Source of the DNA: Mycolicibacterium aurum
Lineage (GTDB): Bacteria; Actinomycetota; Actinomycetes; Mycobacteriales; Mycobacteriaceae
Direction of reading: 5' to 3'
NCBI GenBank assembly: GCA_900078775.1
Contig: LT549889.1
Span: 4,588,001-4,652,000, forward strand
Length of the DNA stretch: 64,000 nt
The position numbers were made by a program, and so were the translations under genes. Positions 1-9,510 of the stretch are shown piece after piece (the stretch's first letter is position 1; each line of letters begins with the position of its first letter). A model generated the notes under the pieces. That model saw only the letters and a list, made by a program, of their open reading frames with translations, was not told where the DNA came from and made no database searches.

Positions 1-1821
1 CCGGCGCGGCCCCATCGGGGTGCGCACCGCGTTCAACCGTGACACGGTGTCCGGGCATTTCAGCGCGGCCTCGGCCTGGATGATCCAGTCCTCGTCCAGA
101 TACTCCGGGATGTAGGGCCGTTCCTTGAGGAACGGGCCCTCGGCCACCGCCCAGTCCGGGAAGAGGTTCTTGTCGTGGCCGATGCGCGCATCCTCGAGCC
201 GTTCGGTGTGCGCGGCCAGCGGATTGGTCAATCCGATCTGGTCGATCACCCGCACGTCCAGCCCGACGTTCATACCGAGCATGCCCATATTCGTGAAAAA
301 GACTGTGTGCGGGCCGTTCTCGCCCGGAGGCCGCGGATTGTCCGGCGGCGGCGGGATGGCCGGCACCACATCCCACACGTCGTAGTTGCCCGACGGCAGC
401 AGCAGCGCGCCATCGGGGGTGTTGCGCAGGGCGACCAGCACGGCCCGCATCCGCGGGTAGTCCAGATAGTCGGCCGCCGTCAACGGATGAGCGTGCCCGG
501 TGGCCTGCGCGTAGAAGCGGCGTTCGTCGACGATCCCGGAGTGGGTGACCCGGGTCGCATCGGCCCCCATACCCGGTGAATTGGCCGCCCACAGGGACCA
601 TCCCGCGGTCGCCACCCACAGCAGGGCGGTGCCCCCGGCCAGCAGGTAACCGACCCGGCCGCTGAACCGCTCGGCGTGCGGTACCGCGATCGGGATGACC
701 GCCAGCGGCGCCAGCATCAGGAAGACCGCGGTCAGCAGTACCCGGCCGTGCATGAAGTCGCCACCCTGCCGGGTCCAGTACACGGCCTGCACCACGCCGC
801 TGGCGACGATGAAGATCACGACGGCGGTGGGGCTTTGCAGTGCCGCGCGCCAGTTCCGCCGGGCCGGCGCGGCGGCGGGCCGAGCCCTGGACACCGTGAG
901 CAGCACGGCGACCAGGATCAGCAGCACCAGCGGGATCCACAGCAGATACGGGGCGTTGAAGTTGCCCAGATAGGTCAGCCCCTGCGCCCATTTCGCGCCC
1001 GAGGCGTCCTTGGCGATCGCGGTCTGCGGCACCAGCAGGCCGTAGTAGCCCATCCGGAAGATCTGGTACACCACCGGCAGCGCGCCACCGGCCGCCACGA
1101 TCAGCAGCCACTGCCGCCAGCCGGTAGCGGCCAGCACCATCAGCACCAGCGCCCCGCCGCCGACCAGGGCCAGCTCGGGGCGGACCAGCACGCTGAGCCC
1201 GGCCACGAACGCCAGCGCCGCGGTCAGGTAGGGCCCGGACCGCGGTAGGCCCGGCCGCTGCGCCCAGCACACCAGCAGCCACCACAGCAGCCCGATATAG
1301 GCCAGCACCAAACCGTTTTCGAGCCCGGACGAGGCGAAGTCACGGGCCGGGGGGATGGCGATGTAGACCAGGGCACCGGCCGGCAGCAGCAGCGCCCGGC
1401 GGCCCTGCAGCCGCGGTGCGTACAGCCGTGCGGTGCCGAGCATGACGAACACCACCCCGGCCACGCTCAGCCCGAGGGTCAGCGCCAGCGTCACGTACTC
1501 CAGGCGCAGCGGCCCGGCCAGCCAGCTCGCCCCGGTGATCAGGTAGGTCCACAGCGTGGAGGTGTTCGACTCGACGCGTTCCCCCGCGTTGAACACCGGG
1601 CCGTTGCCGGCCAGCAGATTTCGCACCGTGCGCAGCACGATCAGGCCGTCATCGGCCATCCAGCGTCGCTGCCAGGCTCCCCAGCCGAACAGTCCGGCCA
1701 CCACCAGCACCGACACCCACAGGCTGAGCCGAACCGACAGGCTGTAGCGGTAGGCCGGCCAATCGCTCAGGCGCGCTGCGACGGCGGCGCCGAGCCGATC
1801 AAACGAGGATTGCAGCCGCAC
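1..1821 (-). CDS. aftB: Arabinofuranosyltransferase AftB, 3' end missing
   Basis: Membrane arabinosyltransferase that adds terminal beta-1,2-linked arabinofuranose to arabinogalactan and lipoarabinomannan, using decaprenyl-phosphoryl-arabinose outside the membrane. The reverse strand reads continuously to the window edge. Near the N-terminus it shows WQRRWMADDGLIVLR and LLAGNGPVFNAGERVESNTS, which I recognise from mycobacterial AftB, followed by hydrophobic segments. About 607 residues are present and the family is about 630 long, so only a short C-terminus is lost. The start is uncertain: GTG at 1821 is in frame and overlaps the end of ubiA by 23 nt. It is the last gene of the glf-glfT2-PAP2-ubiA-aftB operon. 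Confidence 0.88.
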   Translation of the reverse strand, partial: MRLQSSFDRLGAAVAARLSDWPAYRYSLSVRLSLWVSVLVVAGLFGWGAWQRRWMADDGLIVLRTVRNLLAGNGPVFNAGERVESNTSTLWTYLITGASWLAGPLRLEYVTLALTLGLSVAGVVFVMLGTARLYAPRLQGRRALLLPAGALVYIAIPPARDFASSGLENGLVLAYIGLLWWLLVCWAQRPGLPRSGPYLTAALAFVAGLSVLVRPELALVGGGALVLMVLAATGWRQWLLIVAAGGALPVVYQIFRMGYYGLLVPQTAIAKDASGAKWAQGLTYLGNFNAPYLLWIPLVLLILVAVLLTVSRARPAAAPARRNWRAALQSPTAVVIFIVASGVVQAVYWTRQGGDFMHGRVLLTAVFLMLAPLAVIPIAVPHAERFSGRVGYLLAGGTALLWVATAGWSLWAANSPGMGADATRVTHSGIVDERRFYAQATGHAHPLTAADYLDYPRMRAVLVALRNTPDGALLLPSGNYDVWDVVPAIPPPPDNPRPPGENGPHTVFFTNMGMLGMNVGLDVRVIDQIGLTNPLAAHTERLEDARIGHDKNLFPDWAVAEGPFLKERPYIPEYLDEDWIIQAEAALKCPDTVSRLNAVRTPMGPRR

Positions 1822-2719
1822 AGACGGTTCCGATCCACGCCAACCCAAGCAGCTGCAGCACGCGGTCGCCCAGCACGATCTCCTCGGGTTCTCCGGCGTA
1901 TCCGCCGTCGACGTCGACGGCGTACCGCAGGATCGCGATGGTGAAGGGAATCATCGAGATGGCGAACCAGGAACCACCGGCGCCGTCGCGTTCGAACGCC
2001 CAGAGCCCGTAGCAGAGCACCAGCGCGGTGGCCGACAACGTCCACACGAAGCGCAGATACGAGCTGGTGTAGTTCTCCAGCGATTTGCGGATCTTGGCGC
2101 CGGTGCGCTCGACGAGTTGCAGTTCGGCGTAACGCTTACCGGCCGCCATGAACAGCGAACCGAACGCCATCATCAGCAGGAACCATTGCGAGAGCTGAAT
2201 ATCGGCGGCCACACCACCGGCGATGGCGCGGATGAGGAAGCCCGAGGAGACGATGCAGATGTCGATCACCGGCTGGTGCTTGAGCCCGAAGCAGTAGGCC
2301 AGCTGGATGGCGATGTAGACGCCGATCACCAGGGCCAGATCGGGCGTCACCAGCCAGGAGATGCCCAGCGCGGCGACCCCGAGCAGCACCGCCATCGTGT
2401 AGGCCAGGGATTCGGGCACCACGCCGGCGGCGATCGGCCGGAACCGCTTGGTGGGGTGCGCCCGGTCGGCCTCGACGTCGCGGGCGTCGTTGACCAGGTA
2501 CACCGAGGATGCGGCGAGGCTGAACACCACGAACGCCAGCAGCACCTTGACCACGAGTTCGCGGTAGTCGTCGACGACGAAGCGGTCGTCGCCGAGTGCG
2601 GCCACCGGGGCGGCGAAGACCAGGACGTTCTTCACCCACTGCCGCGGCCGCAGCGCCTTGACGATGCCGGCCGCCAGACTCTTCGGCGGACCGGCGGTCG
2701 GAAGGGGCTCTTCGCTCAC
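1799..2719 (-). CDS. ubiA: Decaprenyl-phosphate 5-phosphoribosyltransferase (DPPR synthase)
   Basis: UbiA-superfamily membrane prenyltransferase that joins phosphoribose (from PRPP) to decaprenyl phosphate. This is the first step to decaprenyl-phosphoryl-arabinose, the donor used by AftB and the Emb enzymes. The 306-residue product (family about 302) has polytopic hydrophobic segments and the Asp-rich motif NDARDVEAD at residues 77-85. The GTG start at 2719 overlaps the stop of the upstream PAP2 gene (GTGA) and has GGAG a few bases before it. The open frame extends further upstream, but that part lacks UbiA character and lies inside the PAP2 gene. The product feeds the phosphatase encoded just upstream. 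Confidence 0.93.
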   Translation of the reverse strand: MSEEPLPTAGPPKSLAAGIVKALRPRQWVKNVLVFAAPVAALGDDRFVVDDYRELVVKVLLAFVVFSLAASSVYLVNDARDVEADRAHPTKRFRPIAAGVVPESLAYTMAVLLGVAALGISWLVTPDLALVIGVYIAIQLAYCFGLKHQPVIDICIVSSGFLIRAIAGGVAADIQLSQWFLLMMAFGSLFMAAGKRYAELQLVERTGAKIRKSLENYTSSYLRFVWTLSATALVLCYGLWAFERDGAGGSWFAISMIPFTIAILRYAVDVDGGYAGEPEEIVLGDRVLQLLGLAWIGTVCAAAILV

Positions 2720-3246
2720 AGGGTTTTCTCCTTCGAAGGCGGGCCCGTGACGGCACCGACGGTCCGGGCGACCGTGGTACCGACCGCGATTCCGGTCAGC
2801 ACGTCGGTCGGGTAGTGCACCCCGAGCACCAGTCGGGACAGCGCCATCACCGGAATCACCAGCAGCGGCAGCCGTGTCCCGGTGACCCGGGCCAGCAGGA
2901 TCGCGGCCGCGGTGGACGACGTCGCGTGCGCGGACGGGAAACTCAGCTTGCTCGGTGTACCCACGTTGACGGAGATGGCCGGGTGATGCGGGCGCGGGCG
3001 CTTGACGACCCGCTTGATCAGCACGGCGACCGCATGGGCTCCGAACGCGCCGGCACCGACGGCCAGCCATTCCCGGCGGCGCCGGGGCGCCAGCACGGCA
3101 CCGAGCGCCGAGACGCCGACCCAGCCGGCGCTGTGTTCACCGAAGTGCGACAGCGTGCGAGCGGTGGCCAGCACGCCGGGGCGTCCGGCCAGGGCGGCCT
3201 GAACCGCTACCAGCGCCGCCTCTTCGGGCGCCAGATCGCCTGCCAC
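2716..3246 (-). CDS. PAP2-type phosphatase, Rv3807c family
   Basis: Membrane phosphatase of the PAP2 superfamily (176 aa). Its place between glfT2 and ubiA supports the role proposed for Rv3807c: dephosphorylating decaprenyl-phosphoryl-5-phosphoribose. All three catalytic motifs are visible: KX6RP as KRVVKRPRP, the PSGH-type SFPSAH, and SRLVLGVHYPTD with the catalytic His and Asp. Several hydrophobic helices are present. The GTG start at 3246 lies 1 nt after the glfT2 stop and the end overlaps ubiA by 4 nt, so the genes are likely translationally coupled. Family is certain; the exact substrate is inferred from context. Confidence 0.88.
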   Translation of the reverse strand: MAGDLAPEEAALVAVQAALAGRPGVLATARTLSHFGEHSAGWVGVSALGAVLAPRRRREWLAVGAGAFGAHAVAVLIKRVVKRPRPHHPAISVNVGTPSKLSFPSAHATSSTAAAILLARVTGTRLPLLVIPVMALSRLVLGVHYPTDVLTGIAVGTTVARTVGAVTGPPSKEKTL

Positions 3247-3247
3247 G

Positions 3248-5203
3248 TCAGGCCTTTTCCAGAGCCGACGGCACCGGTTCGGTGGCCAGGAGCACGGATT
3301 CCCACCGCTCGGTGCTGGTCAACTCGGGCAGTGCCTTGCGGTACACCTTGCGCATCTTGTTGAACTTGCGGCCCAGCTTGATCTGCCGGATCACCGATTC
3401 CCGCAGCAGTTCGAACATCTTGGCACGGTCGCGCTGGCGGTACACCACACCCCGGCCGTCGGCGGTGGTGACGGTGACCCCGTCGACCTTGCACAGCGAG
3501 AACCAGCGCGCGTCCTGGGTTGCGACGTTGACCTGCGGCCGGATGTGGTGCTCCGGATTGTGCTGCGAAAGCTGGTGCAGCACACCGCCAGTCAGGCGGA
3601 TCAGGATGGCGGGCGGGTTGGTCGGGATACTGACCTTGCGGCGCCACTTCTTGTCCGACGGGGCGGGCAGCGCGGTCGCGCTCTCCAGCACCACGGCATC
3701 CGGGAACTGTTCACGCAGCTTGCGCACATCCGGCAGCGCGGATTCCAGGATGGAGAAGATGTGGTCCGGGCCGGCCAGGAAGTCGTCCATCGCCTTGTTC
3801 TGAATGGCCACGGTCGAGTATTCAAGGCAGAGAAGGTGTTTGAAGGTCGCCTTGAGGTGGCTGAGGATCAGCCCGCTGATCTTGCCGTCCCAGTGCAGGG
3901 CCGCGACCACCAGCCGGTTGCGCAGGTGGAAGTAAGCCTGCCAGTCGATGGCATCGTCTTTGTCGCTCCACGCCATGTGCCAGATGGCCGCACCGGGCAG
4001 GGTGACGGTGGGATAGCCGTGCTCGGCGGCGCGCAGCCCGTACTCGGCGTCGTCCCACTTGATGAACAGCGGCAACGGCTGGCCGAGTTCCTGGGCCACC
4101 TGCCGCGGGATCATGCACATCCACCAGCCGTTGTAGTCCACGTCGATGCGTCGGTGCAGCAGCTTGCTGCGTTCCTCCTCCTCGTCGGCCAGCGGGTACT
4201 TGGCGAAGTTGTGGTCGTACTCGGTGTTGATCGCGCCGGTCCACATGAAGTTGGCCGAGTCGACCATCTCACCCATCACGTGCAGGTGGCTGGGCTCCTG
4301 CAGGTTGAGCATCTGACCGCCGACCAGGGTCGGGGTCTTGGCGAACCGGTTGAACGCCAACGCCCGCAGGATCGAGTCCGGTTCGATGCGGATGTCGTCG
4401 TCCATGAACAGGATCTGTTCGCAGTCGGTGTTCTTCAGCGCCTCGTACATGACCCGGCTGTATCCGCCGGAGCCGCCGAGGTTGGGCTGGTAGCGCACGG
4501 TCAGTCGGTCGCCGAGCGCGGCGGCGGCGTCGGCGAAACCGGGATGGTCCTTGGCCTGCTTGGCACCCTGGTCAGAGACGATGACCGCGCTGATCACCTC
4601 GTCGACCAGCGGGTCGGAGGTGAGTGCGGCCAACGCACTGACGCAGTCGGCGGGCCGGTTGAAGGTCGGGATGCCGATGGCGACGTCGGCCCGGCCCGGC
4701 GCCGGGGTCGGGGCGTACCAGCCGGCGCTGTGCACCGTCACCTTGGTGTCGGTGGTGATGTCGAACCAGACCCAGCCGCCGTCCTCGAACGGGGCCAGTT
4801 CGACCTCGAACTCCACCACGGCCGGCTTGCCGTCCTCGGTGCTGACAGCCTCGGTGCCGCCGACGGTGATCCGGGCGCCGGTCGCCTTGGACCGGTACAC
4901 GTCCACCCGGGCGCTGCCGGTCAGTTCGACGCGCAGCACCACCGATCCCAGCACCGACCAGCGGCGCCAGTAGCTGGCCGGGAAGGCGTTGAAGTAGGTG
5001 GCGAAGGAGACCTCGGACTCGGCGCCGATCTCCAGGGTGGTGCGGGTCGGGGCGTGCGCGCGGCGCGCGTTGGTCGCCGATTCCTCGATGTAGAGCTTGC
5101 GGACGTCCAGCGGCTCGCCCGGACGCGGAAGGATCACCCGCGCCAGCAGGCTCACCGCGCGCGACTCCGTGGAGTCCAGTGCGCCGAAAGGGGTCTCGCT
5201 CAT
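3248..5203 (-). CDS. glfT2: Galactofuranosyltransferase GlfT2
   Basis: Processive bifunctional galactofuranosyltransferase that builds the alternating beta-1,5/beta-1,6 galactan of arabinogalactan from UDP-galactofuranose. It is 651 aa, close to the 637 of M. tuberculosis. An N-terminal beta-rich domain (residues 1-170) precedes a GT-A glycosyltransferase domain with the metal-binding DDD at residues 268-270 (FMDDDIRIEP). Downstream is the WDDAEYGLRAAEHGYPT block expected for the acceptor/catalytic region. The ATG start overlaps the glf stop (ATGA), which couples it to the enzyme that makes its donor. Confidence 0.96.
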   Translation of the reverse strand: MSETPFGALDSTESRAVSLLARVILPRPGEPLDVRKLYIEESATNARRAHAPTRTTLEIGAESEVSFATYFNAFPASYWRRWSVLGSVVLRVELTGSARVDVYRSKATGARITVGGTEAVSTEDGKPAVVEFEVELAPFEDGGWVWFDITTDTKVTVHSAGWYAPTPAPGRADVAIGIPTFNRPADCVSALAALTSDPLVDEVISAVIVSDQGAKQAKDHPGFADAAAALGDRLTVRYQPNLGGSGGYSRVMYEALKNTDCEQILFMDDDIRIEPDSILRALAFNRFAKTPTLVGGQMLNLQEPSHLHVMGEMVDSANFMWTGAINTEYDHNFAKYPLADEEEERSKLLHRRIDVDYNGWWMCMIPRQVAQELGQPLPLFIKWDDAEYGLRAAEHGYPTVTLPGAAIWHMAWSDKDDAIDWQAYFHLRNRLVVAALHWDGKISGLILSHLKATFKHLLCLEYSTVAIQNKAMDDFLAGPDHIFSILESALPDVRKLREQFPDAVVLESATALPAPSDKKWRRKVSIPTNPPAILIRLTGGVLHQLSQHNPEHHIRPQVNVATQDARWFSLCKVDGVTVTTADGRGVVYRQRDRAKMFELLRESVIRQIKLGRKFNKMRKVYRKALPELTSTERWESVLLATEPVPSALEKA

Positions 5204-6414
5204 GAATTACTGCCTTCGTCGTTGACATTCAGGGCTGCCCCGTCGCGCAGGTGCGGCGCCAGAATGTTGTCGTACATGTTCAGGGCACTGGCGATCGCCA
5301 TGTGCATGTCGAGATACTGATAGGTGCCCAGTCGGCCACCGAACAGCACCTTGGCCGCCGCGGTCTCCGCCTTCGCCCGCTCCCGGTAGCCGGCCAGCAG
5401 GGTGCGGTCGGCATCGGTGTTGATCGGGTAGTACGGCTCGTCGTCGTCATCGGCGAAGCGGGAGTACTCCCGCATGATCACGGTCTTGTCGGCCGGGTAG
5501 TCCCGCTCCGGGTGGAAGTGCCGGAACTCGTGGATGCGGGTATAGGGCACGTCGGCGTCGTTGTAGTTCATCACCGGGGTGCCTTGGAAATCCCCGCAAT
5601 CGCTCAACACCTCGGTCTCGAAGTCCAGCGTGCGCCAGCCCAGCCGGCCGTCGACATAGTCGAAGTAGCGGTCCAGTGGGCCGGTGTAGACCACCGGTGC
5701 GTCCGGGTTCGCGGCGCGCAACTCGTCGCGGACGTCGAACCAATCGGTGTCGAGGCGCACCTCGATGTTCTCGTGGTCCGCCATGTTCTGCAGCCACGCG
5801 GTGTAGCCGTTGACCGGCAGACCCTCGTAGGTGTCGTTGAAGTAGCGGTTGTCGAAGTTGTAGCGCACCGGCAATCGGCTGATCACCGCGGCGGGCAACT
5901 CGGTGGGGTCGGTCTGCCACTGCTTGGCCGTGTAGTGCTTGACGAACGCCTCGTAGAGCGGGCGGCCGATCAGCGAGATGGCCTTCTCTTCGAGGTTGCG
6001 CGCCTCGGCAGTGTCGATCTCGGAGGCCTGCTCGGCGATCAGGGCCCGCGCCTCGCCCGGGCTGTAGTAGCGGCCGAAGAACTGCGACACCAGGCCCAGG
6101 CCCATCGGGAACTGGTAGGCCTGCCCGTTGTGCAGCGCGAACACCCGGTGCTGGTAGCCGGTGAACTCGGTGAACTGCCGAACGTAATCCCAGACCCGCT
6201 GATTCGAGGTGTGGAACAGGTGTGCGCCGTAGCGGTGCACCTCGATCCCGGTCTCGGGGTCCGGCTCCGAGTAGGCGTTACCTCCTATATGGGAGCGCCG
6301 GTCGACGACGAGCACACGCTTGCCGAGTTCATTGGCCACGCGTTCAGCGATCGTCAGGCCGAAGAATCCGGAGCCGACGACGAAAAGATCCACGTGATCT
6401 GGTTCAGCGGTCAT
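5200..6414 (-). CDS. glf: UDP-galactopyranose mutase
   Basis: Flavoenzyme converting UDP-galactopyranose to UDP-galactofuranose, the galactan precursor. The N-terminal FAD-binding Rossmann motif is VVGSGFFGLTIAE. Conserved segments GGNAYSE, YGAHLFHTS and YNFDNRYFNDTYEG match the UGM family. The ATG at 6414 gives 404 residues (M. tuberculosis 399) and places the Rossmann strand about ten residues in. A longer reading to 6519 adds unrelated sequence. First gene of the galactan operon, divergent from erp across a 266-bp gap (6415-6680) that must hold both promoters. Confidence 0.96.
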   Translation of the reverse strand: MTAEPDHVDLFVVGSGFFGLTIAERVANELGKRVLVVDRRSHIGGNAYSEPDPETGIEVHRYGAHLFHTSNQRVWDYVRQFTEFTGYQHRVFALHNGQAYQFPMGLGLVSQFFGRYYSPGEARALIAEQASEIDTAEARNLEEKAISLIGRPLYEAFVKHYTAKQWQTDPTELPAAVISRLPVRYNFDNRYFNDTYEGLPVNGYTAWLQNMADHENIEVRLDTDWFDVRDELRAANPDAPVVYTGPLDRYFDYVDGRLGWRTLDFETEVLSDCGDFQGTPVMNYNDADVPYTRIHEFRHFHPERDYPADKTVIMREYSRFADDDDEPYYPINTDADRTLLAGYRERAKAETAAAKVLFGGRLGTYQYLDMHMAIASALNMYDNILAPHLRDGAALNVNDEGSNS

Positions 6415-6680
6415 CGGCAGCAAGGGTATCCGACCGGGACCTGCCGACCCGAAATGTGTGAGCTGGCAGGCACCGCGTTGCGTCCCGGCGCGTGCGATGG
6501 CAGGTCGCAATTGGCTCACGATTCAGCATCGTCACTCTAGACCCAGTAGTCACAGCAGTACCATCAAACGCGTCGGCAAGGGCGGTAACCCGGGCACGAG
6601 AACCGCTCGCGCCGACACGATTTACCAGCACAAATGCACCACACCCGGAAAAACGTAGTCCATGTATTGAGGAGACTTCC

Positions 6681-7640
6681 GTGCCGAACCGACGTCGACG
6701 CAAGCTCTCGACAGCCATGAGCGCAGTCGCCGCCCTGGCCGTCGCAAGTCCAGTCGCCATTGCCGCCGTTTCCGAACTGTCCGCAGCCAAGGACGCCCCG
6801 CAGGAGCGGGAGTTCGTCCATGCCGCCATGATCACCGATCTGCCCGGTGAACTGCTCTCGGCCCTTTCCCAGGGGCTGTCCCAGTTCGGCGTCAACATGC
6901 CGCCGATGCCGACCGGTCTGTTGACCGGTTCGCCGGCCGCGAGCCCGACCCTGGTCTCACCGGGACTGACCTCCCCGGGGCTCACCTCGCCCGGACTCAC
7001 CACCCCAGGGCTGACCACGCCGGGGCTGACCGCGCCGGGCCTGACCACCCCCGAGCTCACCACCCCCGGACTCACCACCCCAGGGCTGACCACACCCGAG
7101 CTCACCACGCCCGGACTCACCACGCCTGGGCTGACCACGCCGGGCCTGAGCACTCCGGACCTGACCACGCCCGGCCTGAGCATCCCGCCGGTCGGCGCGG
7201 CCAGCCCGTCGCTCTCGCCCACCTCGCTGACCGATCCGGGGCTGGGGCTGACCAGCCCGATCGGCCTGACCGACCCGGCCCTGACCGGCGCCGGACTGGG
7301 CCTGCCCGGTGAGGTCCCGATCGCGGCGCCCATCGGCCTGGACCCGATGGCGGGCACGTACCCGATTCTGGGTATGGACCCGACGCTGGCGGCGGTGCCG
7401 GCCTCGACCGGTGGCGGTGGCCTGCTCGGCACCATCAACCAGGCCGCCGAACAACTCGGCGCAGGCCAGGCCATCGACCTGCTGAAGGGCATGGTCATGC
7501 CGGCCATCATGTCGGCGGTCAAGAGTGCGGCCCCCGCGGCCGCACCCGCCGCCCCGGCAGCAGCCGCGGACGCCGCGATCGGCGCGGCCGAAGCCGCCAC
7601 CGGCGCTGCCACGGCAGCCGCCTCGGCCGCCGGGGCCTGA
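6681..7640 (+). CDS. erp: Exported repetitive protein Erp (PirG)
   Basis: Surface-exposed mycobacterial protein linked to virulence and cell-envelope integrity. The 319-residue product starts at GTG 6681 (PNRRRRKLSTAMS), preceded by GAGGAG. It has a basic n-region and hydrophobic core typical of a signal peptide, a conserved N-domain (DLPGELLSALSQGLSQFG), a central run of about 15 PGLTTP-type pentapeptides (residues about 92-168), and a C-domain with the conserved QAIDLLKGMVMP. The C-terminus is Ala-rich with no strong anchor. Repeat number differs between mycobacterial species and is an obvious variable feature. Confidence 0.95.
   Translation: MPNRRRRKLSTAMSAVAALAVASPVAIAAVSELSAAKDAPQEREFVHAAMITDLPGELLSALSQGLSQFGVNMPPMPTGLLTGSPAASPTLVSPGLTSPGLTSPGLTTPGLTTPGLTAPGLTTPELTTPGLTTPGLTTPELTTPGLTTPGLTTPGLSTPDLTTPGLSIPPVGAASPSLSPTSLTDPGLGLTSPIGLTDPALTGAGLGLPGEVPIAAPIGLDPMAGTYPILGMDPTLAAVPASTGGGGLLGTINQAAEQLGAGQAIDLLKGMVMPAIMSAVKSAAPAAAPAAPAAAADAAIGAAEAATGAATAAASAAGA
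6954..7184 (+). repeat. In-frame 15-bp repeats encoding PGLTTP-type pentads in erp
   Basis: About 15 imperfect 15-bp units, each coding for a (T/V)(T/S/A)P(G/E/D)L pentad such as TSPGL, TTPGL or TTPEL. Degeneracy is mostly synonymous (ccg/ccc/cca, ctg/ctc), so the array looks selected at protein level rather than freshly expanded. Confidence 0.9.
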
Positions 7641-7659
7641 TTCACCAGTCCTGTCACCT

Positions 7660-7697
7660 AACGGCACCGCAGAAGCCCTCGGCTCTGCGGTGCCGTT
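7660..7697 (+). terminator. Terminator hairpin after erp
   Basis: Perfect 14-bp inverted repeat (AACGGCACCGCAGA and its complement) with a 10-nt loop, starting 20 nt after the erp stop. There is no U-tract, which is usual for mycobacterial hairpin terminators. Confidence 0.75.
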
Positions 7698-7785
7698 GTG
7701 TGCGGAAGTTCCTCAGATGAAACTTTCGCCTCACGCGACCGTGTCGTAACACTGGCAACAGAAAGCACATACGTAACATCAGCTC

Positions 7786-9375
7786 GTGCTGCGTCGTCGT
7801 CCTGCGCCTTCTCTACTGCTCTCCGCAGTGGTGGGCACGGTCGCCATCCTGCCGTGGGCCATCAGCGGGCTACCCGGGGATTCGGCGACCGAGCAGTGGG
7901 CGACGGCGATCAACCAACAGCCCCTCGCCGAGCTCCACGAACGCGAGACCATCCGGGAGATCCACCAGGCCGAGCCCTTCTCGCTGGTGGCGCTGACCGC
8001 CGACAACCTCGACGGGACGAGCGCCCGGATCCGCGCCAAACGCGAGGACGGCAGCTGGGGCCCCTGGTACGAGGCCGAGGCACTGGAGGGTGTCGGCCCC
8101 GAGCAGCGCGACACCCACGGCACCGAACCGGTGTTCGTCGGACGCACCAACACCGTGCAGATCGCGGTGACCCGCGCGACCCCGGCCCCGCAGCCCGCCA
8201 AACCCGCCGCCGACCTCGGCTACATCCCGGCCAACGTCGAACAGCCACTGCCGCAGAACGTCAACGCGGTGCTGATAAGCCCGCCGCAGGCACCGATCGA
8301 CGTGCCGCCCCCGCCCACCGCGGCCACCGTGCCGGGCCAGGCGCCGCACATCATCACCCGCGCCCAGTGGGGCGCCAACGAGTCGATGAAGTGCGGAAAC
8401 CCCATCTACGACACCGGGATCCGGGCCGGTGTCGTGCATCATACGGCGGGCAGCAACGATTACACGCCGCAGGATTCGGCCGCCATCGTGCGGTCCATCT
8501 ACGAGTACCACGCCCGCACCCTGGGCTGGTGCGACATCGCCTACAACGCCATGGTCGACAAGTACGGCCAGGTCTTCGAGGGCCGGGCCGGCGGGATGAC
8601 CCGCGCCGTGCAGGGTGCCCACACCGGCGGCTTCAACACCGACACCTGGGGCGTGGCCATGCTCGGCGACTTCAACGCCGAACCGCCCACCCCGATCCAG
8701 TTGCGCACCACCGGGCGACTGCTGGGCTGGCGCCTCGGCATGGACCGCGTCGACCCGCGCGGCACCGTGGGCCTGACATCGGCGGGCGGCGGCTTCACGA
8801 CCTTCGCCCGCGGCACCACCCCCACCCTGCCCAGCATCTTCACCCACCGCGACGTCGGCAACACCGACTGCCCCGGCGATGCCGCCTACGCGCAGATGGA
8901 TCTGATCCGCGATATCGCGGCCCGGTTCAACCAGCCGTCCGGGCCCCAGGACCTCATCGACTCGCTGCGCGGCGGCGCCATCTTCACCAAGTGGCTGGCG
9001 CTGCGCGCCGAGCACGGACCGCTGGGCATGCCGACCTCACCGGAGGCCTCGGGCCTCGGGGACACCCGCTATGTCACCTTCGACCGGGGCGCCATGTACT
9101 GGTCCCCGGTCACCGACGCCCAGCCCGTCACCGGTGCGATCTACGAGGCTTGGGGCACACTGGGATTCGAGCGGGGCGCGCTGGGACTGCCGACCAGCGG
9201 CGAGATCCAGGAACCACTGTGGATCAAGCAGAACTTCCAGCACGGCACTCTCAACTTCGACCGCGAGACGGGCGCGGTGACCCGCGTCATCGACGGTGTG
9301 CCGCAGGAGGTTCCGCGACCCGAAGAGTCCCCCGTGCAGCTGGAGCGGTTCACCCCGATCAGCAACCAGGCGTGA
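7786..9375 (+). CDS. Secreted N-acetylmuramoyl-L-alanine amidase (PGRP fold) with LGFP repeats
   Basis: Peptidoglycan-recognition-type amidase homologous to Rv3811 (529 aa; family about 539). A signal sequence fills the first 30 residues. The PGRP/amidase_2 domain spans about 190-390. Zinc ligands are visible as His218/219 in VVHHTAG, His354 in THRDVG and Cys362 in TDCPGD, with the 8-residue spacing seen in T7-lysozyme-like amidases. Two LGFP-type repeats follow (LRAEHGPLGMPTS and ALGLPTSGEI), a wall-binding module. GTG start at 7786. It sits next to erp in a cell-envelope neighbourhood. Expected to cleave the muramoyl-peptide amide bond in the wall. Confidence 0.9.
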   Translation: MLRRRPAPSLLLSAVVGTVAILPWAISGLPGDSATEQWATAINQQPLAELHERETIREIHQAEPFSLVALTADNLDGTSARIRAKREDGSWGPWYEAEALEGVGPEQRDTHGTEPVFVGRTNTVQIAVTRATPAPQPAKPAADLGYIPANVEQPLPQNVNAVLISPPQAPIDVPPPPTAATVPGQAPHIITRAQWGANESMKCGNPIYDTGIRAGVVHHTAGSNDYTPQDSAAIVRSIYEYHARTLGWCDIAYNAMVDKYGQVFEGRAGGMTRAVQGAHTGGFNTDTWGVAMLGDFNAEPPTPIQLRTTGRLLGWRLGMDRVDPRGTVGLTSAGGGFTTFARGTTPTLPSIFTHRDVGNTDCPGDAAYAQMDLIRDIAARFNQPSGPQDLIDSLRGGAIFTKWLALRAEHGPLGMPTSPEASGLGDTRYVTFDRGAMYWSPVTDAQPVTGAIYEAWGTLGFERGALGLPTSGEIQEPLWIKQNFQHGTLNFDRETGAVTRVIDGVPQEVPRPEESPVQLERFTPISNQA

Positions 9376-9388
9376 ATCCCGGCTGGAT

Positions 9389-9510
9389 CCAACGTGCCGG
9401 CTCCTCAACGCGGCTCGTCCCTCGCCGCTTGATCGGTCGCCCGGCTAACCCCAACGTGCCGGCTCCTCAACGCGGCTCGTCCCTCGCCGCTTGATCGGTC
9501 GCCCGGCTAA
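9389..9510. repeat. 62-bp tandem duplication in a convergent gap
   Basis: Two identical 60-bp copies (9389-9448 and 9451-9510), each beginning CCAACGTGCCGGCTCC and ending GCCCGGCTAA, separated by 2 bp. The right copy contains the TAG stop (9507-9509) of the minus-strand HAD gene, so the duplication reproduces that gene's 3' end. It lies between two genes pointing at each other. Confidence 0.95.

Noticed and set aside
6954..7184. CRISPR-like appearance of the erp repeats
   Set aside because: 15-bp in-frame coding units with no spacers; protein repeat, not CRISPR.
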